A stretch of DNA of 9,122 nucleotides from Deltaproteobacteria bacterium. GTDB lineage: Bacteria > Desulfobacterota > Syntrophia > Syntrophales > Smithellaceae. Under the pieces are notes generated by a model. That model was not told the origin of the DNA. It searched no databases and was given only the letters and a program-made list of their open reading frames with translations. Made by a program: the position numbers and the translations under genes. The stretch's first letter is position 1, and each line of letters starts with the position of its first letter. Positions 1-5,972 of the stretch are shown here, one piece after another. Where the stretch lies: NCBI GenBank assembly GCA_009668925.1, contig SBEK01000158.1:1-9122 (forward strand), in the 5' to 3' direction.

Positions 1-55
1 ATACAAATGTATTATAAATCATCTAATCCAAATGGCATTCTGAGGAGGTTTTGAC

Positions 56-616
56 ATGAACGTAAAAGGCACTTTTTATGTTTTGACAAAGACTGCTATG
101 ACCGCGGCTTTCGGCGAAGAACGCTGGACTTCCTTTATGACCAAACTGGCGGAAAAGGACGCGTATTTCAAAAAAGTCATTATGTCCATTACGCTCAGCC
201 CGGTGGAAAAATTAATCATTTTTTTTGACGAGATGTGCGCGGAATTCTTCAACAACGACAGAATGTCCTACCTGATGTTCGGCAAGATAGGCGCCAAATA
301 TGCCCTGTCGCCGGAAGGCCCGTACAAAGCTTTCATGCTCACAAAGGATATCAAGCAGTTCGTTGAAGTTTACATGCCTAAACTCTGGACGGCTTTTTTT
401 GACGGAGGTAAAGTAGTCACAAAGCTGGAGAACAACGTCGTTCATCTCAAAGTCACCGGGATCAATATAAAGAATGTGTACTTCGAGCAGCTGGTTATGG
501 GTTACAATCAGCAGGCCCTCAAAGTGTTCGGGAAGAAAACCGCCGCAAAAAAGATCAGGAGTATTGCATCAGGCGATGCTGATATTTATTGCCAGTTTGA
601 ATTATTGGAAGCCTGA
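56..616 (+). CDS. Hypothetical protein, possibly DUF2378/TIGR02265-like
   Basis: A 186-aa soluble protein with no signal peptide and no clear membrane segment. The start is supported by a near-perfect Shine-Dalgarno sequence (GAGGAGGT at 42-49), 6 nt before the ATG. The N-terminus 'VKGTFYVLTKTAM' followed by 'FGEERWTSFMTKL' (residues 3-30), the middle 'GPYKAFM' (88-94), 'LWTAFFDGG' (110-118) and a C-terminal Cys (C179, 'IYCQFELLEA') recall from memory the DUF2378 (TIGR02265) family. That family is abundant in Myxococcota and Desulfobacterota and has no firmly known function. No catalytic motif is visible, and I cannot confirm the family without a profile search. The gene stands alone: upstream is the window edge and downstream is a 540-bp gap. 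AT-rich sequence around 9-18 could hold its promoter. That it is a real gene is well supported; the family name is tentative. Confidence 0.8.
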   Translation: MNVKGTFYVLTKTAMTAAFGEERWTSFMTKLAEKDAYFKKVIMSITLSPVEKLIIFFDEMCAEFFNNDRMSYLMFGKIGAKYALSPEGPYKAFMLTKDIKQFVEVYMPKLWTAFFDGGKVVTKLENNVVHLKVTGINIKNVYFEQLVMGYNQQALKVFGKKTAAKKIRSIASGDADIYCQFELLEA

Positions 617-685
617 CCAAAAGGTATAATATAGTTGCCGGAGAACATACGCTTTGCCGGTTCAAGCCCGCAGATGAAACCGAAG

Positions 686-720
686 CCTGCTGGTTCAGTC
701 CGCATGGCGGAACCAGCAGG
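686..720. repeat. Perfect 11-bp inverted repeat (hairpin)
   Basis: CCTGCTGGTTC (686-696) is followed after 13 nt by its exact reverse complement GAACCAGCAGG (710-720). An alternative fold keeps the outer 9 bp and forms an inner stem TCCGC/GCGGA around ATG, giving a nearly continuous 14-bp hairpin with a small bulge. No run of T follows on either strand, so it does not look like a simple Rho-independent terminator. It may be a REP-type or other dispersed palindromic element, or an RNA-stabilising hairpin at the 3' end of the transcript from 56-616. Confidence 0.7.
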
Positions 721-772
721 CGAATATAAGAAAGCAGTGAGAGCCTCCGGCAGATCATAGCAATTCCATCCT

Positions 773-938
773 TCATTGCGAACCGTCTCTATCCTGAGGG
801 GCACACCTCAGGCAGTGTGGCGGTCTTTCTCCGTCATCGCGAAGCGAGCCTTGCGTGCTGCCCGCCGCCAAAGGGGTGGCGGAAATCTCTTCCTTCAGTC
901 ATTACGAATGGCCCTCGGGACGCGTGGCAGTCTCTTCC
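773..938. repeat. Three-unit degenerate tandem repeat, units of about 60, 60 and 40 bp
   Basis: Each unit opens with TCAT(T/C)(G/A)CGAA (773-782, 834-843, 899-908) and closes with a GTGGC(G/A)G...TCTTTCC-like block (817-832, 876-893, 924-938). Units 1 and 2 are both 60 bp (773-832, 834-893); unit 3 is shortened to 40 bp. Units 1 and 2 each carry an internal inverted repeat: CCTGAGG/CCTCAGG at 793-812 and CCGCCA/TGGCGG at 865-882. The pattern resembles the short 'TCATTGCGA...' non-coding repeats that are dispersed in many environmental proteobacterial genomes. The copies here are diverged, so they are old or under weak constraint. No open frame or transposase accompanies them. Confidence 0.6.
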
Positions 939-1018
939 TCATTCCCGTGTAGCCGGAAGATCCGGGCGCAATTGAAATGTCAAGATTAAAGATTTGACCC
1001 CGCCTGCAAAGATATTCC

Positions 1019-1059
1019 TTGACATCAATGATACTTTTTGAAATAGTACCTGCTATATT
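1019..1059 (+). promoter_or_regulatory. Candidate promoter of the ABC transporter operon
   Basis: A perfect -35 box TTGACA (1019-1024) is followed after 17 nt by AATAGT (1042-1047; 4 of 6 to TATAAT). Slightly downstream lies an extended -10 of the form TGCTATATT (1051-1059). Either could start transcription 60-100 nt before the first permease gene. The position ahead of a five-gene operon supports the call, but the two -10 options mean the exact start is open. Confidence 0.45.
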
Positions 1060-1096
1060 TTTCGTCCATATTCATAGCAGCCATTATCCAATGAGC

Positions 1097-1107
1097 AGAC
1101 ATTGTCT
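1097..1107. promoter_or_regulatory. Small palindrome in the operon leader, possible operator
   Basis: AGACA-T-TGTCT is a perfect 5-1-5 inverted repeat lying about 40 nt downstream of the candidate -10 boxes and 50 nt before the first permease start. The location suits a repressor site, for instance for the TetR-family protein encoded at 7011-7619. It is short and could be chance, and the same motif was not seen elsewhere in the window. Confidence 0.2.
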
Positions 1108-1156
1108 ATGATGGATGTATTTCTCAGGCCGTTGTTCCCCAAATTTGGAGTGCATG

Positions 1157-2113
1157 ATGCGTGGATACTTGTTGAAGCGTGTTTTGGCCCTGATTCCCAC
1201 TATCCTGTTTGCCACACTTATTGTATTTTTTGTCATCCGGATCATCCCGGGAGATATCATCGACCAGATGATCGCCCAGCATGATATCAGCGACCAGGAA
1301 GTCACCCGCAAAACCATCGAAAAATCTCTGGGGCTCGATGTTCCTGTCCATATCCAGTATCTCCGCTGGATGAAGAATCTTTTCCTTCATGGCGACCTCG
1401 GCAATTCGCTCTGGAAGGATACCAAAGTTTCTCAGGAGGTGATGGCCAGGCTCCCTGTTACCTTCGAACTCAGTCTCATCGCCATTATTTTTGCCCTTCT
1501 CCTGGCCATCCCCATCGGCATCTACTCGGCCGTTCGCCAGGATACGGCGGGCGATTACTTCGGCCGGACGATCTCGATCCTCGGGATCGCCGTTCCGAAT
1601 TTCTGGTTGGGCACGATGTTTGTCGTCTATCCGGCCATCTGGTGGGGTTGGTCTCCCCAGATGGAACTGATTCCCTTCTTCCAGGACCCCATCGGCAACC
1701 TGAAGCTCTTTGTGCCCCCGGGCATCGTTCTCGGATTTTCACTCTCCGGTGTGACCATGCGTATGATGCGGGCGATGATGCTCGAGGTTCTGAGGCAGGA
1801 CTACATCCGGACGGCTTGGGCCAAGGGGCTGCCGGAAAAAGTGGTCATCTTGCGCCATGCCCTGAAGAATGCGCTTATCCCCGTTGTCACCCTCTTCGGA
1901 CTCTATCTTCCCGTTCTCATCGGCGGCACGGTGATCGTGGAGCAGATTTTTGTCCTGCCCGGAATGGGCCAATTGATGTTTGATGCGATCAACCAGCGGG
2001 ATTACCCCATCATCACCGGACTCATGCTGCTGATCGGTCTCGCGGTGCTGGTTTCGAACCTGCTCGTTGATCTCAGTTACGGTTTTCTCGATCCTAAGAT
2101 TCGCGTCAAGTAA
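1157..2113 (+). CDS. dppB: Peptide/nickel-type ABC transporter permease, DppB-like
   Basis: Inner-membrane permease subunit of a type I ABC importer of the peptide/opine/nickel family, 318 aa (typical for DppB/OppB). About six hydrophobic helices are visible (near 9-29, 101-123, 140-160, 187-204, 240-262, 285-307). The family's long periplasmic loop carries 'LGLDVPVHIQYLRW' (58-71) and 'GDLGNS' (79-84). The cytoplasmic EAA loop that couples to the ATPases lies at about 215-242 ('DYIRTAWAKGL' through 'RHALKNALIP'). I chose ATG 1157 because GGAG at 1147-1150 sits 6 nt upstream and the protein then starts 'MRGYLLKRVL', as family members do. ATG 1154 is possible, and the farther ATG 1115 would add an unconvincing extension. 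It is the first gene of the operon, 23 bp before the partner permease. The gene symbol is by family resemblance; substrate unknown. Confidence 0.93.
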   Translation: MRGYLLKRVLALIPTILFATLIVFFVIRIIPGDIIDQMIAQHDISDQEVTRKTIEKSLGLDVPVHIQYLRWMKNLFLHGDLGNSLWKDTKVSQEVMARLPVTFELSLIAIIFALLLAIPIGIYSAVRQDTAGDYFGRTISILGIAVPNFWLGTMFVVYPAIWWGWSPQMELIPFFQDPIGNLKLFVPPGIVLGFSLSGVTMRMMRAMMLEVLRQDYIRTAWAKGLPEKVVILRHALKNALIPVVTLFGLYLPVLIGGTVIVEQIFVLPGMGQLMFDAINQRDYPIITGLMLLIGLAVLVSNLLVDLSYGFLDPKIRVK

Positions 2114-2136
2114 TTCATGCCCCAGGGGATTTTTTT

Positions 2137-3066
2137 ATGAGCGATCATTCCATCAGCCTCGATCCGGGATACGACTTCGCGCGGAAGCGTCGCGGTGTCT
2201 TTGCCGATTTCTTCATCCGCCTCTTCCGGGAAAAACACCTGGGCGCGGTGGGGGGCGTTATCTTCCTGGTCCTTCTTCTTACAGGCATCTTTGCCAATTA
2301 CCTGGCCCCGTTTGGCTACAATGACATCAACCCCGGTGACGCGCTGCAATCCCCGTCGACAAAATATCTGCTGGGGACGGACAACCTGGGCCGAGATATG
2401 CTGAGCCGCATTATTTACGGCGCTCGCCTCTCCGTCATTGTCGCCTTTGCCGCGACGGCCTTTTCCATCGTCATCTCCACCTTGATCGGCGTCACGACCG
2501 GATTTTTTGGCGGCAAATACGATATGCTCATGCAGCGTTTCGTCGATGCCTGGATGTGCTTCCCGGGGCTGGTCATTCTCATCGTCGCCGTATCAGTGAT
2601 CGGGCCCGGGATGTGGCAAATTATTCTGGTTCTGGGCCTTCAATTCGGCATTGCCGGTTCACGGATCATCCGGGGAGCCACCATGACCACCAAGGAAAAC
2701 ATGTATATCCGGGCGGCGGCGGCGATCGGCGCGTCGACGCCGCGGATTCTCTTTCGTCATATTCTGCCGAATATCATGGCCCCCATCATCGTCCTCTTTA
2801 CAACACGGTTGGCGGCCATCATTCTGGCGGAAGCGAGTCTCAGCTTTCTTGGTCTGGGCATCCCCCCCCCCGCTCCCAGCTGGGGGGGCATGCTGAGTAC
2901 AACAGGACGCCAGTATATGCTCATGGCGCCGATGATGGCCTTGCTCCCGGGGCTGGCCCTGACCATTGTGGTTTACGGCATCAACGTCTTCGGCGATGCC
3001 ATGCGTGATCTCCTCGATCCACGATTGCGGGGCGGGGGAGGAAGCTATTCCCTCGGGAAGTCGTAG
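2137..3066 (+). CDS. dppC: Peptide/nickel-type ABC transporter permease, DppC-like
   Basis: Second membrane permease of the importer, expected to pair with the DppB-like subunit; 309 aa, normal for DppC/OppC. It shows the family's N-terminal cytoplasmic segment and first helix (about 38-58), 'LGTDNLGRDMLSRIIYGARLS' landmarks (79-99, OppC N-terminal to BPD domain junction), and the EAA loop around 189-215 ('YIRAAAAIGAS' then 'FRHILPNIMAP'). The hallmark 'AEASLSFLGLGIPPPAPSWGGML' stretch is at 231-253, and the end is the usual 'DLLDPRLRGG'. AGGGG at 2124-2128 lies 8 nt before the ATG. The gene follows the first permease by 23 bp and is surely co-transcribed. The 'GIPPPAPSWGG' codons create a C10 and a G7 run, noted separately. 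Confidence 0.93.
   Translation: MSDHSISLDPGYDFARKRRGVFADFFIRLFREKHLGAVGGVIFLVLLLTGIFANYLAPFGYNDINPGDALQSPSTKYLLGTDNLGRDMLSRIIYGARLSVIVAFAATAFSIVISTLIGVTTGFFGGKYDMLMQRFVDAWMCFPGLVILIVAVSVIGPGMWQIILVLGLQFGIAGSRIIRGATMTTKENMYIRAAAAIGASTPRILFRHILPNIMAPIIVLFTTRLAAIILAEASLSFLGLGIPPPAPSWGGMLSTTGRQYMLMAPMMALLPGLALTIVVYGINVFGDAMRDLLDPRLRGGGGSYSLGKS
2862..2888. repeat. C10 and G7 homopolymer tracts with a central palindrome inside the permease C gene
   Basis: Ten consecutive C (2862-2871) encode part of Ile-Pro-Pro-Pro. Ten bases later come seven consecutive G (2882-2888) in Trp-Gly-Gly. Between them lies the palindrome CCCAGCTGGG, so the two tracts can pair. The protein motif itself is conserved, but the run length comes from use of CCC and GGG codons. 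Such tracts are prone to slippage in replication and to sequencing error. Confidence 0.8.
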
Positions 3067-3076
3067 CTTACGTAAG
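3067..3076. promoter_or_regulatory. Perfect 10-bp palindrome CTTACGTAAG after the permease C stop
   Basis: The palindrome begins directly after the stop codon of the DppC-like gene. A related half, GTTACGTTAG, follows within a few bases (about 3078-3087). The 127-bp gap to the binding-protein gene is the longest inside the operon, so this could be a regulatory site or a processing signal between permeases and binding protein. No clear promoter boxes were found in the gap. Confidence 0.3.
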
Positions 3077-3193
3077 GGTTACGTTAGTTTTGCAGGGTGA
3101 TGGTCGAAAGGAAGAATGCCTTCATTGTTTTTGGGAACGTTATCCTTTCCGCCCACCAGATTAAAACGAATGAATTAGAGAAGGAGGACGGCG

Positions 3194-4912
3194 ATGAAGA
3201 AGCGATCTTATGTGTTGCTTTGGGCATGGTTGATGATCCCGGTCATGTTGCTGGGAGTTCTCGTTGCGGGAGCAAACGCCCAGGAACCGAAGTACGGTGG
3301 CACTCTTCGATACCTGGACAGAGCTCCCAGTCTCAATCCTTTGGCCTGGGATATCGCCGACTGGGTTTGGAAACACGCCGGAGACACGGGTTTCTACATG
3401 GAGCATCTGATCATGGGCGATCTGCAGAAGGGTCCCGGGGGAACCAAGCAATTCAGTTTTCAAGTTGGTGACTCTCTTCCCCCCGAGATTCAGCGCGGCG
3501 AGCTGCTGCAAAGCTGGGAAGTAAAGAAAAACCCTCCCCGGATCATCTTTCATCTCCGCAAAGGGGTTTTTTGGCAGGAAAAACCCGGCATCATGAAGGC
3601 CAGGGAGTTTACAGCCGATGATGTCGTCTACAGCATGACCCGCCTGAAAAGCGCCCGCAAGGCGATTCCCCTCTATCTGGATTTCATTGACCGTTGGGAG
3701 ATTGTGGACAAGCACACCCTGATCCTGCACATGAAGGAATGGTGCGCCGACTGGGATTACCGCATGGCTTGGGGCTACTATGACGCCATACAGGCACCGG
3801 AACAGGAAAAAGCGCCGGGCGGTCCGGGAAAATGGCAGAACGCCTGTGGCACCGGCCCTTATATGATCACCGACTACAAAGAAGGGCACTCGGAGACCTT
3901 TACCAGGAACCCGAACTATTGGGATTCGGAGACCATCAAAGGCAAGAAGTACAAGCTCCCCTTCACCGACCGGATCGTCATGATGATCATCAAGGATGAG
4001 TCCACGCAGATCACGGCATTGAGAACGGGCAAGATCGATCTGGCCATGGCCGTCAACTGGAAGTACATGGCGGATCTCAAGAAGACCAATCCCCAGCTGC
4101 AATGGTCGCGCCGCATCTTTACCGATAACTTCACTATGGCTATGCGGATGGATACGAAGCCCTTTGATGATATCCGGGTGCGGCGGGCGCTCAACATGGC
4201 GATAAACCAGAAAGAAATCGTCGATTCCTTTTATGGCGGGAACGCTGAAATAGCCCAATACCCCTTCCCGAAAACGCTTGGCGCCGTTCACACCCCTTTG
4301 GAAAAACTGCCTCCCTCAGCCAGGGAACTCTTCACCTACAATCCGGAAAAGGCCAAGAAACTCCTGGCCGAGGCCGGCTACCCCGATGGATTTACCTTCA
4401 AAGCCCAGGTCTCCAATGCGAACCCGGCGCAGTTGGATCTGGCCTCCATGGTGGTCGCCTACCTGGCAAAGATCGGCGTGAAATGTGAACTTGAACCGCT
4501 GGATTATCCTTCCTGGCTTAGCCGACTGACGAAGAAGACCCATGCCCCGGGTTTCTTCTTCTCCACCAGCCAGGGAAATCTCTTCTCCGGAACAAGAAAG
4601 AACTTCATGTCCGGCCAGACCTGGAATCCCTCCATGATGAAGGATCCTTACGTGGATAAATTGTGGGAAACGACGGTGGAGAATCAGAAACTGACAGCGA
4701 AGCAGGCTACTGAAGAGATGAGGAAGCTGGCCGTCTATGCCTTGGATCAGGCGCCGGGCATTATCCTGCCCGTTCCCTATCATTATGTGGTCTGGTGGCC
4801 ATGGGTCAAGAACTATCATGGTGAGGTCAATGTTGGCGCCTTCCGCTCGGCTCCGATTCTGGCCCGTGTCTGGATCGACCAGGAACTGAAGAAGTCGATG
4901 GGATTCGAATAA
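3194..4912 (+). CDS. ABC transporter periplasmic substrate-binding protein, family 5 (DppA/OppA-like)
   Basis: Captures the solute in the periplasm and delivers it to the permease pair. It is 572 aa, slightly longer than typical DppA (about 535) and near OppA. A Sec signal peptide is clear: MKKR, hydrophobic core to about 27, and a likely cleavage at ANA|QEP after residue 29. No lipobox cysteine is present. The mature protein opens with 'YGGTLRY' (34-40), as in the family. Further landmarks are 'ADDVVYSMTRL' (141-151), 'GTGPYMI' to 'RNPNYW' (219-243), 'DIRVRRALNMAINQKEIVD' (326-344) and 'NPEKAKKLLAEAGYPDGF' (383-400). Cysteines are only at 184, 218 and 431 in the mature part. It is notably rich in Trp, including 'WWPW' (534-537). 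AAGGAGG at 3181-3187 is 6 nt before the start. Ligand unknown: this family binds peptides, nickel chelates, sugars and others. Confidence 0.93.
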   Translation: MKKRSYVLLWAWLMIPVMLLGVLVAGANAQEPKYGGTLRYLDRAPSLNPLAWDIADWVWKHAGDTGFYMEHLIMGDLQKGPGGTKQFSFQVGDSLPPEIQRGELLQSWEVKKNPPRIIFHLRKGVFWQEKPGIMKAREFTADDVVYSMTRLKSARKAIPLYLDFIDRWEIVDKHTLILHMKEWCADWDYRMAWGYYDAIQAPEQEKAPGGPGKWQNACGTGPYMITDYKEGHSETFTRNPNYWDSETIKGKKYKLPFTDRIVMMIIKDESTQITALRTGKIDLAMAVNWKYMADLKKTNPQLQWSRRIFTDNFTMAMRMDTKPFDDIRVRRALNMAINQKEIVDSFYGGNAEIAQYPFPKTLGAVHTPLEKLPPSARELFTYNPEKAKKLLAEAGYPDGFTFKAQVSNANPAQLDLASMVVAYLAKIGVKCELEPLDYPSWLSRLTKKTHAPGFFFSTSQGNLFSGTRKNFMSGQTWNPSMMKDPYVDKLWETTVENQKLTAKQATEEMRKLAVYALDQAPGIILPVPYHYVVWWPWVKNYHGEVNVGAFRSAPILARVWIDQELKKSMGFE

Positions 4913-4926
4913 ATATGAGCACCCCC

Positions 4927-4953
4927 GGCAGGGAGGCAGAGATCTTCCCTGCC
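4927..4953. promoter_or_regulatory. GC-rich stem-loop between binding-protein and ATPase genes
   Basis: GGCAGGGA (4927-4934) and TCCCTGCC (4946-4953) form a perfect 8-bp stem, extendable to 10 bp by a G-U and a G-C pair around a 7-nt loop. It lies 14 nt after the binding-protein stop codon and 38 nt before the ATPase start. No T-run follows, so it is more likely a partial-readthrough or mRNA 3'-end protection hairpin than a full terminator. Such hairpins after binding-protein genes are a known way to make that subunit in excess over the ATPases. Confidence 0.55.
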
Positions 4954-4991
4954 CGACGTACCACTTAAAACGGCGTGGGAGAGTCTGATGT

Positions 4992-5972
4992 ATGGCGCCA
5001 CTTTTGGAAGTCAGGAACCTCAAAACCTATTTTTTCGGCCATGAGGGAACGGTGAAGGCCGTGGATGGGGTCTCCTTTGATATCGGCGAAGGAGAGACCC
5101 TGGGAATAGTCGGCGAAAGCGGGTGCGGCAAGAGCATCAGCGCCATGTCCATTCTCCGTTTAATCCCGAACCCCCCGGGCAGAATCGTGGATGGCGAAAT
5201 CTTCTTTGAAGGCAGGGATCTTCTCAAACTGGCTGATGAGGAAATCCGCAACATCCGCGGCAATCGCATCGCCATGATCTTTCAGGAACCCATGACTTCC
5301 CTCAACCCGGTCCTCACCATCGGCCGTCAGATTGCTGAACCTGTGGAAATCCACAAAAATACAGGTCTGAAAAAGGCCTGGGCGAAGGCCAGGGAGTTGC
5401 TCGGGAAGGTCCAGATCGCCGATGCGGAGCGGCGGGTGCTCGACTATCCCCACCAGTTCAGCGGGGGCATGCGCCAGCGGGCGATGATCGCTATGGGGCT
5501 TGGCTGCGAACCCCGGCTCATCATCGCCGACGAACCGACGACGGCCCTCGACGTGACGGTTCAGGCCCAGATTCTGGAGCTGCTCAAGAGCCTCACCCGC
5601 GATTCATCCATGGCCTTGATCATCATCACCCACAACCTGGGCGTCGTGGCCCGCTACGCCGACCGGGTCAATGTGATGTATGCCGGCCGGATCGTGGAGA
5701 AGGGCACGGCCCGTGAAATATACGCCCGTCCGACCCATCCTTATACGATCGGACTGATGGCCTCGGTGCCCCAGCTTGATCAGGACCTGAAGAAGAAGCT
5801 CGTGCCCATCCAGGGACAGCCGCCGAACCTGGCGAACGTCCCGGCGGGATGTGCCTTCCATCCGCGCTGTAACTTTGCCATTGAGCGCTGTCGGAAGGAA
5901 ACGCCGCAACTGGTCGCGGTCAGCGAAAAACATGAGAGGGCGTGCTGGGTCGATGTCAAAATCTGGAAATGA
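4992..5972 (+). CDS. dppD: Peptide/nickel-type ABC transporter ATP-binding protein, DppD-like
   Basis: One of two cytoplasmic ATPases powering the importer; 326 aa, typical for DppD/OppD. All nucleotide-binding motifs are intact: Walker A GESGCGKS (41-48), Q-loop Q98 in 'IFQEPM', signature FSGGMRQR (156-163), Walker B LIIADEPT (176-183) with the catalytic Glu, and H-loop H214 ('ITHNLG'). The C-terminal oligopeptide-transporter domain follows with '[15 protein letters not shown]' (246-260) and a four-cysteine pattern at 287, 293, 300 and 318 ('GCAFHPRC' onward). The start at 4992 lies 8 nt after GGGAGAG (4977-4983). An ATG at 4989 is in another frame. It follows the binding protein across a 79-bp gap containing a hairpin and overlaps the next ATPase gene by 20 bp. 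Confidence 0.94.
   Translation: MAPLLEVRNLKTYFFGHEGTVKAVDGVSFDIGEGETLGIVGESGCGKSISAMSILRLIPNPPGRIVDGEIFFEGRDLLKLADEEIRNIRGNRIAMIFQEPMTSLNPVLTIGRQIAEPVEIHKNTGLKKAWAKARELLGKVQIADAERRVLDYPHQFSGGMRQRAMIAMGLGCEPRLIIADEPTTALDVTVQAQILELLKSLTRDSSMALIIITHNLGVVARYADRVNVMYAGRIVEKGTAREIYARPTHPYTIGLMASVPQLDQDLKKKLVPIQGQPPNLANVPAGCAFHPRCNFAIERCRKETPQLVAVSEKHERACWVDVKIWK

Larger units (their letters stand above)
617..1156. other. Gene-free intergenic region with repeats and a candidate promoter
   Basis: This 540-bp stretch separates the lone gene at 56-616 from the transporter operon. Open frames here are short, lack ribosome binding sites and show no protein-family features, so I call no gene. It holds a perfect 11-bp inverted repeat (686-720), a three-unit degenerate repeat array (773-938), a short AT-rich stretch with inverted GTCAA/TTGAC arms (979-998), and a candidate sigma-70-type promoter (1019-1059). 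It ends with the ribosome binding site of the first permease gene (GGAG, 1147-1150). I see no clear terminator with a T-tract for the upstream gene. Confidence 0.7.

Noticed and set aside
10..18. AT-rich -10-like sequence ahead of the first gene
   Set aside because: The -35 region would fall outside the window, so it cannot be judged.
625..630. Perfect TATAAT box just after the first gene
   Set aside because: No acceptable -35 box at 16-18 nt and no gene nearby downstream to be driven; likely chance in AT-rich sequence.
773..938. CRISPR array
   Set aside because: Only three diverged units, no identical direct repeats, no uniform spacers and no cas genes in the window.
1091..1111. Mini-ORF of six codons in the operon leader, a possible leader peptide
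   Set aside because: There is no Shine-Dalgarno sequence before it, no repeated regulatory codon and no attenuator hairpin downstream.
3161..4291. Long minus-strand open frame of 376 codons opposite the binding-protein gene
   Set aside because: It lies wholly antisense to a clear periplasmic binding protein, has no recognisable domain and no ribosome binding site, and reflects the codon bias of the plus-strand gene.
4316..5023. Minus-strand open frame of 235 codons across the binding-protein/ATPase junction
   Set aside because: It is antisense to two well-supported genes and has low-complexity composition without any family motif.
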